A DNA stretch of 64,000 bases from Shimia litoralis (GTDB lineage Bacteria; Pseudomonadota; Alphaproteobacteria; Rhodobacterales; Rhodobacteraceae): positions 150,770 through 214,769 of the forward strand of contig NZ_SULI01000004.1 in the NCBI RefSeq assembly GCF_005518135.1, in the 5' to 3' direction. Both the position numbers and the translations under genes were made by a program. Positions 54,456 to 63,443 of this stretch are shown one piece after another (position 1 is the stretch's first letter; each line of letters opens with the position of its first letter). The notes beneath the pieces were generated by a model that saw only the letters and a list, made by a program, of their open reading frames with translations, had not been told where the DNA came from and did not search any database.

Positions 54456-57365
54456 TTAGCTCAAGGCTGTGTCGCAACGCCCGCACACATCAGCATGCGC
54501 ATGCGTGCCCACATCGGGAAGGATCTTCCAGCACCGCTGGCACTTGGCGCCAGACGCTTTCTCGAAAACGACCCCAACACCTTCAACGTCCGGCAAACAG
54601 AACGCATCCTCTGGCATAGGATCATTTGTCAACACAACGTCCGACGTGATGAACAGCTCTTCCGTGGGCATTGGGCGCAGCAACGCCAATGTTTCCTCGT
54701 CCGAAATATACACACGCGGAGCCGCTTCAAGGCTCGAACCAATGACCTTTTCCTGACGTTGGATTTCAAGCGCAGAGGTCACCACACGACGCACGCGACG
54801 TACCTTAGCAACATTGCTCGCAAGCAGCTCATTCGTCCAGGCCGCAGGCGTTTCAGGGAAATCCATCAAGTGCACCGAGCTGGTCGCATCAGGGTTCCGT
54901 TCAAGCCAGACTTCTTCCATGGTGAACACCAAGATCGGTGCCAACCATGTCGTCAGGCGTTGGTACAGAATATCCAACACCGTGCGCGCGGCGCGGCGGC
55001 GTTCGGTATCACCATCGCAATACAAAACATCTTTGCGCACATCGAAATAGAACGCCGAAAGGTCCACAGTCGCAAAGTTGAAGACAGCCGAGAACACACC
55101 TTGGAAATCATACGCGGCGTATCCGGCGCGTACTTTTTGATCCAGTTCCGCAACACGGTGCAAAACCCAGCGCTCGATTGCGGGCATTTCAAATGGGTCC
55201 ATACGATCAGATTCCGAGAAATCATTCAGCGCACCCAACATGAATCGCATGGTGTTACGAAGACGGCGATAGCTATCCGCGACGCCCTTGAGGATCTCAG
55301 GTCCAATGCGCTGATCATTTGTATAATCGGTCTGGGCGACCCACAAACGCAGAATGTCAGCACCGTATTGTTTCACAATCGTCTCGGGGACAATTGTGTT
55401 GCCAAGCGATTTGGACATCTTGTTGCCCTTCTCGTCCAGCGTAAAGCCGTGTGTCACAACGTTGCGATAGGGCGCGCGCCCAAGCGTTCCGCAAGCCTGC
55501 AACAACGATGAATGGAACCATCCACGATGCTGGTCCGTGCCTTCCATATAGACGTCGGCAATCCCGTCCGGCGAACCATCTTCGCGATCACGCAACACAA
55601 AGGCATGCGTCGAACCGGAATCAAACCAGACGTCGAGCACGTCTAGGACCTGCTCCCATTCGTCTGGGTTGTAATCATCGCCCAAGAACCGCGCTTTTGC
55701 ACCGTCTTGATACCAAGAGTCGGCACCCTCTGCTTCAAACGCCTCGACGATCCGCGCATTCACGGCTTCATCACGCAGCAAGAAATCCTCATCCGACGGT
55801 AGTGCGTCTTTTTTGGTAAAGCACGTCAGCGGAACGCCCCACGCGCGTTGGCGTGAGAGCACCCAATCAGGCCGTGCTTCGATCATGGAGTACAGACGGT
55901 TGCGACCCGCTTGCGGCGTCCATTTTACCAATTCATCAATGCTGGTCAGCGCACGCTGGCGGATGGTTGTGCCATAGGTGTCCTGCCCGTCTTCGACATC
56001 TTTATCAACCGCGGCAAACCACTGTGGCGTGTTGCGGAAGATAACCGGCGCTTTGGAACGCCAAGAATGTGGATAGCTGTGTGTGATACGACCGCGTGCA
56101 ATCAGCGCACCGACCTCGGCCATCTTGTTGATCACGGCTGTGTTGGCACCGCCCTCTTTGCCTTTTGGCGTAATCACCACCTCGCCACCAAACAGCGGCA
56201 GGCTCTTGCGGAATGAACCGTCTTCGATGACGTTATGCGTCATTTGCAGACCGTGCTTCACACCAAGGATAAAGTCATCCGCACCGTGGCTGGGGGCCGT
56301 GTGAACAAAACCGGTTCCGGCTTCGTCCGTCACGTGATCCCCGGGAAGCATCGGTACATCATAATCCCATTCGCCTTCACCATCCGCGATATCGCGGAAC
56401 GGGTGCGCGCAGATCACCAGATCCAATTGCTCGGCGGTCACATCGCGCTTGCGAATAAATTCGTCGACTTTCGCCGCCTTAAGCACATCCTCGGCCAGAT
56501 TATCCGCCAACAGGTAATGATCGCCCTTTTTCGCCCAGTTGCCCTCTGGCGCCTTGGTCACCTTGTACAGGCCATAAGACAGCGTCGGATTAAACGCGAC
56601 AGCGCGGTTTGACGGGATGGTCCATGGTGTGGTTGTCCAGATCACCACATTCACACCCAAAAGCCCCGAGCGCGCACCGGTCGCCTCGATCGCGCGCACA
56701 ATCGGGAATTTCACCCAGATCGTATGACTCTTGTGATCGTGATATTCGATCTCGGCCTCAGCCAGAGCAGTTTTCTCAACTGGCGACCACATCACAGGCT
56801 TTGACCCCTGATACAGCGTTCCATTCATCAGGAACTTCATAAATTCTTCGGCGATCACACGCTCTGCATGGAAATCCATCGTCAGATACGGGTTTTCCCA
56901 ATTGCCCGCGACGCCCAAACGCTTGAATTCCTCGCGCTGGATATCGACCCAACCTTCGGCAAACTTGCGACATTCCTGACGGAAATCAATCACAGGTACG
57001 TCGTCTTTGTCTTGGCCCTTGTTCCGGTATTTTTCTTCGATTTTCCATTCAATCGGCAGACCATGGCAATCCCAGCCCGGCACATAGCGCGCGTCATAGC
57101 CCATCATCTGATGAGACCGCACAATCATGTCTTTGATGGTCTTGTTTAGCGCATGGCCAATGTGCAAATGCCCGTTGGCATAGGGAGGACCATCATGAAG
57201 CGTAAACGGTTCGCGGCCTTCTTTTTCGCGCAGGCGATCATAAACGCCGATTTCGGCCCAGCGTGCCAACCAATCTGGTTCGCGCTTGGGCAATCCTGCG
57301 CGCATTGGAAACGCGGTTTTCGGCAAGTTCAAAGTATCTTTATAGTCGGGGGTCTCGGCGCACAT
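54456..57365 (-). CDS. ileS: Isoleucyl-tRNA synthetase
   Basis: Charges tRNA-Ile and edits valine. The 969-residue protein (family 930-1040) has the class I motifs HLHIGH (residues 66-71) and GNKMSKSLGN, the CP1 editing domain (VVIWTTTPWTIPSNRAVAF, MLPGDHVTDEAGTGFVHTAPSHGADDF) and a C-terminal zinc-binding module with CQRCWKILP and CGRCDTALS. This zinc-containing type is the ordinary bacterial ileS1. GAAGGA lies eight bases before ATG 57365. No T-box or other leader element is visible. Confidence 0.98.
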   Translation of the reverse strand: MCAETPDYKDTLNLPKTAFPMRAGLPKREPDWLARWAEIGVYDRLREKEGREPFTLHDGPPYANGHLHIGHALNKTIKDMIVRSHQMMGYDARYVPGWDCHGLPIEWKIEEKYRNKGQDKDDVPVIDFRQECRKFAEGWVDIQREEFKRLGVAGNWENPYLTMDFHAERVIAEEFMKFLMNGTLYQGSKPVMWSPVEKTALAEAEIEYHDHKSHTIWVKFPIVRAIEATGARSGLLGVNVVIWTTTPWTIPSNRAVAFNPTLSYGLYKVTKAPEGNWAKKGDHYLLADNLAEDVLKAAKVDEFIRKRDVTAEQLDLVICAHPFRDIADGEGEWDYDVPMLPGDHVTDEAGTGFVHTAPSHGADDFILGVKHGLQMTHNVIEDGSFRKSLPLFGGEVVITPKGKEGGANTAVINKMAEVGALIARGRITHSYPHSWRSKAPVIFRNTPQWFAAVDKDVEDGQDTYGTTIRQRALTSIDELVKWTPQAGRNRLYSMIEARPDWVLSRQRAWGVPLTCFTKKDALPSDEDFLLRDEAVNARIVEAFEAEGADSWYQDGAKARFLGDDYNPDEWEQVLDVLDVWFDSGSTHAFVLRDREDGSPDGIADVYMEGTDQHRGWFHSSLLQACGTLGRAPYRNVVTHGFTLDEKGNKMSKSLGNTIVPETIVKQYGADILRLWVAQTDYTNDQRIGPEILKGVADSYRRLRNTMRFMLGALNDFSESDRMDPFEMPAIERWVLHRVAELDQKVRAGYAAYDFQGVFSAVFNFATVDLSAFYFDVRKDVLYCDGDTERRRAARTVLDILYQRLTTWLAPILVFTMEEVWLERNPDATSSVHLMDFPETPAAWTNELLASNVAKVRRVRRVVTSALEIQRQEKVIGSSLEAAPRVYISDEETLALLRPMPTEELFITSDVVLTNDPMPEDAFCLPDVEGVGVVFEKASGAKCQRCWKILPDVGTHAHADVCGRCDTALS

Positions 57366-57447
57366 CTGTGGCGTCCTTCAATTGTCGGATCATATCAAGG
57401 ATGAAGGGGCGGCGTGGTATCCCATACGCCTTGTCCCGGCGGCTCGT

Positions 57448-57564
57448 CTAAATCAGAGCGCCGGGCCAATAATTCGAATAATGATCGCGATAAGGCGTGT
57501 CATGGCCCGCGTTATAGGCCGCAGCCCAAGCAGGGTAAAGGTCCAAGTCATCGCAGGTGGGCAA
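57448..57564 (-). CDS. Possible small protein upstream of ileS
   Basis: Between the VIT-family gene and ileS a minus-strand frame reads DLDLYPAWAAAYNAGHDTPY followed by RDHYSNYWPGALI and TAG at 57448-57450. The aromatic-rich, low-ambiguity composition looks more like protein than chance, but there is no ATG or good ribosome site: a TTG at 57564 or an ATT at 57603 would be needed. A different frame (57453-57572) has an ATG and 39 codons. I recognise no family. It may be a small gene with an unusual start, a remnant, or noise. Confidence 0.3.
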   Translation of the reverse strand: MPTCDDLDLYPAWAAAYNAGHDTPYRDHYSNYWPGALI

Positions 57565-57616
57565 GCATACATCGATATCACCAGAGTATCCGTTAGCGCC
57601 AATTCAGCACGTGAGG

Positions 57617-58327
57617 CTACGTATGGAACAACGTCCCGACACCAAAGGCTATTCCGGCCGCGATCCCGCCGATCCACAAGGTTTCCAGCCCCGAACGCCA
57701 CCATTTCGCCAGTGACCACCGACTCTTGAGCGCGCCAATTCCAAAGAAAACCCCGCCTGTAACACACGCAGACACCAAGAACGCATTCTGCAAACCCATC
57801 ACAAATGGCAAGAGCGGGATAATTCCAGCGGCCAAAAACGCAATAAACGTCGCAACCGCTGCGCGCATGGGGTGCGGATCAACACTGGCCAGTCCGTATT
57901 CCCCTTCCAGCATCAATTCGACCGAGGCCTCTTTGTCGGCAAAAATGGCATCAGTCGCGGCCTCTAGCACCGCCCCGCTCAAGCCCTTACGGCTGAGAAT
58001 TTCCTTGATTTCAAGTCGTTCTCCAGCTGGAAATTCACGCAGGTGACGTATCTCGACCTGTCGCAACCGCTCAGCGTTATCAAGCTCGGCTTTGGTCCCA
58101 GAGTAATTACCCGCCGCCATAGAAAACCCATCGGCGAGGACATTCGCAAACCCCAATGCCACGATGATCAATGGCGGCAATCCCGCCCCAGCAACCCCCG
58201 CGACGATGGCAAAGGTTGTGACCGACCCGTCGATGCCGCCGTACACAAGATCCCGCAATTGGCCGCGACCAGGTGGTGTATCAATGCGCTGCCGGATTTC
58301 CCCGAGTGTGTGACCGTGATCTTGCAT
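57617..58327 (-). CDS. VIT1/CCC1 family iron/manganese transporter
   Basis: A 236-residue membrane protein of the VIT family that moves Fe2+ or Mn2+. ATG 58327 (MQDHGHTLGEIRQRIDTPPG) gives the expected start; a GTG at 58378 is possible. Motifs are LVYGGIDGSVTTFAIVAGVAGAG, the ADGFSMAAGNYSGTKAE stretch, an intervening glutamate-rich cytoplasmic domain (RLEIKEILSRKG, KEASVELMLEGEYGL) for metal binding, and C-terminal helices. It is divergent from a truncated haemoglobin gene 123 nt away. Confidence 0.88.
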   Translation of the reverse strand: MQDHGHTLGEIRQRIDTPPGRGQLRDLVYGGIDGSVTTFAIVAGVAGAGLPPLIIVALGFANVLADGFSMAAGNYSGTKAELDNAERLRQVEIRHLREFPAGERLEIKEILSRKGLSGAVLEAATDAIFADKEASVELMLEGEYGLASVDPHPMRAAVATFIAFLAAGIIPLLPFVMGLQNAFLVSACVTGGVFFGIGALKSRWSLAKWWRSGLETLWIGGIAAGIAFGVGTLFHT

Positions 58328-58450
58328 ACAGCCATCATGATGGTTGCCGCCCCATCCTTCAACCACAAGACCGAGCACGCGCGGCGAAATTGCCCCTTTT
58401 GTTTCCCTGAAAACTCCTCCAGACCAATAGCTGCCTCTTTAGGGAAAGCT

Positions 58451-58867
58451 ATGATGTCCAACCCATTACAACGCTTTGAAATCTCGCCGGACGAAATTCA
58501 GCAAGTTGTGCGTGTATTTTATGCACGTATTCGCGAGCACCCAGAGTTGGGCCCGGTCTTTGGAGCGCATATCGATCATGATGAATGGCCCGCACACGAA
58601 GCCAAGATTGCCGATTTCTGGCGAAATGCCATTCTGCGCGAGAATTCGTATTCCGGAAATCCAATGCGAGTGCACCTTCAAACGCCCGAAATCAAAGTTG
58701 AGCATTTCGAAATGTGGCTTGGGCTTTTTGACCAGACCCTCTCAGAAGAACTAGACCCAACTGCCGCAGGCGCGTTCTCTGCGTTGGCGCATCGGATTGG
58801 TGATGGATTCAAATTTGGCATTCAGCAGATGCGCCGCCCCGCAGATACGCCGCCGGTCCTGAAATAG
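58451..58867 (+). CDS. Group III truncated haemoglobin
   Basis: A 138-residue 2/2 globin. Features include the B helix with VVRVFYARIREHPELGPVFGAHI, the CD region HEAKIADFWRNAILRENSYSGNPMRVH and the proximal-histidine F helix region IKVEHFEMWLGLF. Group III globins bind O2 or NO; in Campylobacter the group III member aids NO/oxygen handling, but its role here is unknown. AGGGAA lies upstream of ATG 58451. Divergent from a VIT-family transporter, an iron link that is suggestive only. Confidence 0.9.
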   Translation: MMSNPLQRFEISPDEIQQVVRVFYARIREHPELGPVFGAHIDHDEWPAHEAKIADFWRNAILRENSYSGNPMRVHLQTPEIKVEHFEMWLGLFDQTLSEELDPTAAGAFSALAHRIGDGFKFGIQQMRRPADTPPVLK

Positions 58868-58872
58868 CGCAC

Positions 58873-59862
58873 CTATTTTCCAAAAAGCCCTGTCAGGGAC
58901 CGCTTCACGATATGGGTCACAGAGGGGCGCTTGGCGCTGACGTAGGGCAGCGGCCGACAGACATCCATCGCCGCCACCCCGACACGCGCGGTCAGAGCCC
59001 CGTTCACCAGACCTTCGCCAAATCGGCGGCTCACCTTGGCCAGCGCCCCACCCCCTGCCAAAGTGCCTATCATGTCGTCGCCAATCGCCACGGCCCCTGT
59101 GGCCACCAAATGGGTCATCACCGCGCGCAACAATCGCCAACTGCCCAATGTCCCGGAGCGCCCGCCATAGATTTCAGCAATACGTCGGATCATCCGGATA
59201 TTTGACGTCAAGGCGGCCACCACATCCGCCAGCGCCAACGGCACCAATGCTGTGACCATCGCAACCTGTCTTGCCGCGGCCTCGATCTCGGCGCGCGCCG
59301 CCATATCCAAAGGCGCCAAGAGCTCGGTCTCGGCCAAGGCCAGCGTACCATCGGCATCCAACACGTCATCTCGGGTTTCGGCCACGCGCTGGCGGCCCCA
59401 CGATGTGTCATCGCGCGATTGATACAGTGTCACCAGTTGATCCAGAACGCGCCGAGCATCCCCCAAATCACCAGAGGCCAAAGCCGCATCCGAAGCCTGT
59501 CGCAAGCTATCCATGCGGCGCAAACGGGAAAACCCCGCAAGTTCACGCCCTGCCAAAAGCAATCCAATAAATATCAACGTCCCAATCAGGGCCGTGACCA
59601 CCCACCCCAGAATTGGTGCGCGTGCCATGAGCGTTGTGGCGAAATCCCACGCGGCCACCGACACCACAGTCGAAAGAAGCAGGCCGAGAACACTCCAGAA
59701 CAACCGCGACAACCGCGATGGCTTGCGCGCCGCAAGACGGGCCGCCACTTGCATGGCCTGCCCTTCGGGGGCGCGATCAGGCAAATCGGGCACAGGTGCC
59801 GCCTCGCTGACCTTTGGCGTTTGCGCGTCGTCCAGATCAATCAATACAGGCCCTTGAGTCAT
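58873..59862 (-). CDS. YcjF/TIGR01620 family membrane protein (DUF697)
   Basis: A 329-residue protein with two transmembrane helices (RLFWSVLGLLLSTVVSVAAW and APILGWVVTALIGTLIFIGLLLAG) and a C-terminal DUF697 domain (VTALVPLALADVVAALTSNIRMIRRIAEIYGGRSG, GDDMIGTLAGGGALAKVSRRFGEG). It is the usual partner of YcjX, whose stop codon region it overlaps by 4 nt. Both are stress-linked in enterobacteria but their biochemistry is unclear. Confidence 0.88.
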   Translation of the reverse strand: MTQGPVLIDLDDAQTPKVSEAAPVPDLPDRAPEGQAMQVAARLAARKPSRLSRLFWSVLGLLLSTVVSVAAWDFATTLMARAPILGWVVTALIGTLIFIGLLLAGRELAGFSRLRRMDSLRQASDAALASGDLGDARRVLDQLVTLYQSRDDTSWGRQRVAETRDDVLDADGTLALAETELLAPLDMAARAEIEAAARQVAMVTALVPLALADVVAALTSNIRMIRRIAEIYGGRSGTLGSWRLLRAVMTHLVATGAVAIGDDMIGTLAGGGALAKVSRRFGEGLVNGALTARVGVAAMDVCRPLPYVSAKRPSVTHIVKRSLTGLFGK

Positions 59863-61274
59863 AGACGGTCTCCGATCAAAAATTCAGCGGCGCGATCCAA
59901 CCGAATATGTGGTGGTCCTTCTCCGGGGCGAAGGGTCAACTGAGCAGGCGCAAAATTCATCACTTGATAATCCTGATCCAGCCATTTTTTGGCGCCATTG
60001 CGCGCGGGCTGTAACAGATGCGACGGATCATCCGGTAGGTTTCCGGGAAATAGCGCTGCTTGTTTTCCGGTTTCCAACAACGTGCCACGGACACAGGCCA
60101 ATTCTTGACCATCATGGTTCAAGGTTTCTTCCACCGTTGCACGCACAGACGCCAGTGACATCGCATGGGTTTTTGCGCCTGCGAATTGCGCGCGATCAGC
60201 GGCTTCTCGGGTAAGCGCCTGCATAAAGGCCGTCAGTTGCGGATGTTGGGTATGGTGCAGATGGTCCGCCTTGGTGGCCGCAAACAAGATTTTGTCCACC
60301 CGCTTGCCACGCAACAACCGTGACAAAAAGCTGTTCGTCCCTGGTCGAAACGCCTGCAACGTGCTGACCATTGCCCTGTTCAAATCATGCACGGCCTGTG
60401 GCCCACTGTGAATGGCACCCAAAGCATCAACAAGCACGATCTGACGGTCAATTCGGGAAAAATGGTCACGAAAGAACGGCTTCACAACCTTGGCTTTATA
60501 CGCGTCAAAACGGCGCTCCATTTCACGCCATAATCCCTTACGGTCAGGGCGATCCTCGTCGATCAACGGCGCAAACGTTAACGCCGGCGAGCCCTCGAGA
60601 TCACCGGGCAGCAAAAAACGCCCCGGTGTCATATCGTAATATCCGTCACGCCGCGCAGCATCGAGATACCGCGTAAATGTTTCGGACAGGTCTTTGGCCA
60701 ATGGCTCCTGCCAATCGCTCAGGGCATGCGCGTGTTGAACTTTATCCAAATAGGCTTGGGCCTGCGGGCGATCCGCAATGCGCGCCAGCGTATCTCCAGA
60801 CCACTGGCGGAATGTCTGCTCCATCAGACCCAAATCCAAAAGCCACTCGCCGGGATAGTCAACGATATCCAGATGCACGGTGCGCGGGCCCTGCATGCCC
60901 CCCAAAATGCCGGTGGGCTGCACCTTAAGAGACAGGCGCAATTCGGACACGGATCGGGTGCTGTTTGGCCACTGGGGCGCGCGGCCAGTCACATCACTTA
61001 GGTGTGTTTCAAAATCAAAACGCGGGACAGTGTCATCTGGTTGTGGTTGCAAATACGCCGCCACAATGCGCCCTTCTGCTGCGGCAGACAGCTGTGGCAT
61101 ACGCCCGCGATCCAACAGATTGGCCACAAGCGACGTGATAAAAACCGTCTTTCCAGAACGTGCCAAACCAGTCACCCCCAGACGGATCACTGGCTCAAAC
61201 AAGCTTTGCGAAAGCCGGTCGCTCGCTGTTTCGACGCTGCGCGTCACACTGTCGGCAATGCTAGAGATGACCAC
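59859..61274 (-). CDS. YcjX family P-loop NTPase
   Basis: A 471-residue NTPase of the YcjX/DUF463 family with a Walker A in RLGVTGLARSGKTVFITSLVANLL and LVDALGAIHSG plus a TKADHLHHTQH nucleotide-specificity region. It starts at a GTG (61274) with AAAAGGG upstream. It is coupled to the YcjF gene by a 4-nt overlap. In E. coli homologues belong to the phage-shock-linked ycjXF operon; the cellular role is still unknown. Confidence 0.9.
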   Translation of the reverse strand: MVISSIADSVTRSVETASDRLSQSLFEPVIRLGVTGLARSGKTVFITSLVANLLDRGRMPQLSAAAEGRIVAAYLQPQPDDTVPRFDFETHLSDVTGRAPQWPNSTRSVSELRLSLKVQPTGILGGMQGPRTVHLDIVDYPGEWLLDLGLMEQTFRQWSGDTLARIADRPQAQAYLDKVQHAHALSDWQEPLAKDLSETFTRYLDAARRDGYYDMTPGRFLLPGDLEGSPALTFAPLIDEDRPDRKGLWREMERRFDAYKAKVVKPFFRDHFSRIDRQIVLVDALGAIHSGPQAVHDLNRAMVSTLQAFRPGTNSFLSRLLRGKRVDKILFAATKADHLHHTQHPQLTAFMQALTREAADRAQFAGAKTHAMSLASVRATVEETLNHDGQELACVRGTLLETGKQAALFPGNLPDDPSHLLQPARNGAKKWLDQDYQVMNFAPAQLTLRPGEGPPHIRLDRAAEFLIGDRL

Positions 61275-61383
61275 GGCAGGCCCTTTTCATTATTCCAAGT
61301 CAACCTAGGCGCTGCTATGCGGCATTTCCAGTGGTGTATCGCAACGCCTTTTGTTTCGCCCTTGGATGGTTTATCGCAAATTC

Positions 61384-62148
61384 ATGCCTAGAATTGCTCT
61401 CAAAGTTGAATATCACGGTGCCCCTTTTGCCGGATGGCAAAGACAGGCAGACCAGCCTTCGGTGCAAGGAGCCATCGAAGATGCGCTGGGGAAACTCGAA
61501 ACTGGTCCGCACACCATTGCCGCCGCGGGTCGCACAGATTCCGGCGTACATGGTCTTGCGCAGGTCGCCCATTGTGATTTGACCAAAGACTGGGACCCCT
61601 TTCGCCTTTCCGAAGCGCTTAATTTTCATCTCAAGCCACTTCCGGTCGCAATTGTAGATGCTGTGCGCGTAGACGATGACTGGCACGCCCGATTTTCAGC
61701 TGTCGAACGACGCTATTTGTTTCGCATTCTGATGCGGCGTGCGCCCGCGACCCACCAAGCAGGTCTTGTGTGGCAGGTGAACCAGCATCTTGATGTGACC
61801 GCAATGCAGGCTGGTGCAGATATGCTCTTGGGGCACCACGATTTCACCACGTTCCGGAGCTCGATTTGTCAGGCAGCCAGCCCCGTCAAAACCTTGGACG
61901 AGCTTCGCATTGAGCCGGTTGAAATGCCTTGGGGCAGCGAGGTCCACTTTCACGTGCGCGCCAGATCATTCTTGCACAACCAAGTCCGTAGCTTTGTTGG
62001 AACGCTGGAACGCGTCGGAGCCGGGAGCTGGGCACCCGAAGATGTTAGAGAGGCCCTTGAAGCCTGTGATCGTGCGGCGTGCGGGCCGGTGTCCCCCCCG
62101 CAAGGACTGTATCTTGCAGGTGTCGGATATCCTGAAGCGCCTTTTTGA
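61384..62148 (+). CDS. truA: tRNA pseudouridine(38-40) synthase
   Basis: Isomerises uridines 38-40 in the tRNA anticodon stem. The 254-residue protein has the N-terminal [19 protein letters not shown], the catalytic aspartate in [12 protein letters not shown] (Asp52), ERRYLFRIL and the C-terminal [22 protein letters not shown] 61384 is the best start; no strong ribosome site precedes it. It is divergent from the YcjX gene. Confidence 0.96.
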   Translation: MPRIALKVEYHGAPFAGWQRQADQPSVQGAIEDALGKLETGPHTIAAAGRTDSGVHGLAQVAHCDLTKDWDPFRLSEALNFHLKPLPVAIVDAVRVDDDWHARFSAVERRYLFRILMRRAPATHQAGLVWQVNQHLDVTAMQAGADMLLGHHDFTTFRSSICQAASPVKTLDELRIEPVEMPWGSEVHFHVRARSFLHNQVRSFVGTLERVGAGSWAPEDVREALEACDRAACGPVSPPQGLYLAGVGYPEAPF

Positions 62149-62321
62149 ACGTAGATTCCGCAAAGCCATGCATGCCTTTGCCTTCTGCGCCCCCCTTACG
62201 TACAACCCATGCGGTAGGGTTTCACTGAGCGCCCCCAATTTCGATGCTTTCCCTTAAGGTAACTCTTGACCATTCCCCCTTGGTTGGTGCTTGGTAGAGC
62301 GCATCATTCACGAGGTTTTCA

Positions 62322-63443
62322 ATGTATCAGCCCGCTATATCCGGCACCGGAGTGTTCACCCCCGACCAAACCATCACCAATGGCGAGTTGGTCGAAGCCT
62401 TCAATGCATTTGCCGATATGACAAACGCACAGAATGCCGATGCGATTGCAGCAGGCGACATGGATGCCATCGAACATTCTTCGACTGACTTCATTTTCAA
62501 AGCCTCGGGAATTGAACAGCGGTATGTCGTGGACAAATCCGGCGTGCTTGATCCAACGGTGATGCACCCAAAGCTGCGCCAACGCGCGGATGATGAAATT
62601 TCATTGATGGCGGAAATGGCAGTGGATGCCTGCGAAAAAGCATTGGAACAGGCCAACGTCGCTGCACAAGACATTGATCTGGTCATCTGCGCGGCGTCGA
62701 ATATGGAACGCGCCTATCCAGCCGTCGCAATCGAAATCCAACAAGCGCTTGGCGCGGGTGGGTTTGCGTTTGACATGAATGTTGCATGTTCATCTGCGAC
62801 CTTTGGCATTCAAGCCGCTGCCGATATGATCCGCTCTGGCTCGGTCAGAAAGGCGATCGTCGTCAATCCAGAGATTTGTTCGGCACATCTGGAATGGCGG
62901 GACCGGGACTGTCATTTTATTTTCGGAGACGTCGCAACCGCGACCGTGATCGAACGCCAAGAAGACGTCCAAGGGGATGCCTTTGAAATTCTATCAACAC
63001 GCTGCGCGACCCAATTTTCAAACAACATCCGCAACAACAACGGATTTCTACGTCGCTCTCGGCCCGATGGCGTGAAAGATCGCCGTGACATGCAGTTTAT
63101 GCAAAATGGCAGAAAAGTCTTTAAGGAAGTCCTCCCATTGGTTTCTGGCCACATTTTGTCTCATATGGCCGACAATGGGCTGACAAACACCGATATGAAG
63201 CGCATCTGGCTTCATCAAGCCAACAAAACCATGAACGATTTTATTGGGAAAAAGGTTCTTGGGCGCGCCCCTGAAGCAGGTGAACAACCCAACATTTTGC
63301 AAGACTACGCGAATACGTCTTCGGCGGGATCTATCATTGCATTCGCAAAGCACTCGGCGGATCTGCGCCCTGGCGATGTCGGTCTTATTTGTTCATTTGG
63401 CGCCGGATACTCGGTTGGGTCGATTCTCGTCAAGCGGGTATAG
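62322..63443 (+). CDS. Beta-ketoacyl-ACP synthase III family protein (FabH-like)
   Basis: A 373-residue thiolase-fold condensing enzyme that would start fatty acid synthesis by joining an acyl-CoA to malonyl-ACP. The triad is intact: Cys156 in FDMNVACSSATFGIQ, His298 in RIWLHQANKTMNDF and Asn331 in ILQDYANTSSAGSI. It is longer than classical FabH (about 320) owing to an N-terminal insertion (about residues 35-60), as in the long KAS III subtype. GAGG lies upstream of ATG 62322. No acyl carrier protein or lipid genes are adjacent, so it may be a secondary FabH. Confidence 0.88.
   Translation: MYQPAISGTGVFTPDQTITNGELVEAFNAFADMTNAQNADAIAAGDMDAIEHSSTDFIFKASGIEQRYVVDKSGVLDPTVMHPKLRQRADDEISLMAEMAVDACEKALEQANVAAQDIDLVICAASNMERAYPAVAIEIQQALGAGGFAFDMNVACSSATFGIQAAADMIRSGSVRKAIVVNPEICSAHLEWRDRDCHFIFGDVATATVIERQEDVQGDAFEILSTRCATQFSNNIRNNNGFLRRSRPDGVKDRRDMQFMQNGRKVFKEVLPLVSGHILSHMADNGLTNTDMKRIWLHQANKTMNDFIGKKVLGRAPEAGEQPNILQDYANTSSAGSIIAFAKHSADLRPGDVGLICSFGAGYSVGSILVKRV

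Noticed and set aside
54030..55511. Plus-strand frame of 493 codons opposite ogt and ileS
   Set aside because: It lies antisense to the conserved ileS catalytic region and shows no family motif.
62281..62330. tRNA-like stretch GCTTGGTAGAGCGC upstream of the FabH-like gene
   Set aside because: Only a D-arm-like segment; no acceptor stem, anticodon arm or T-arm can be formed around it.
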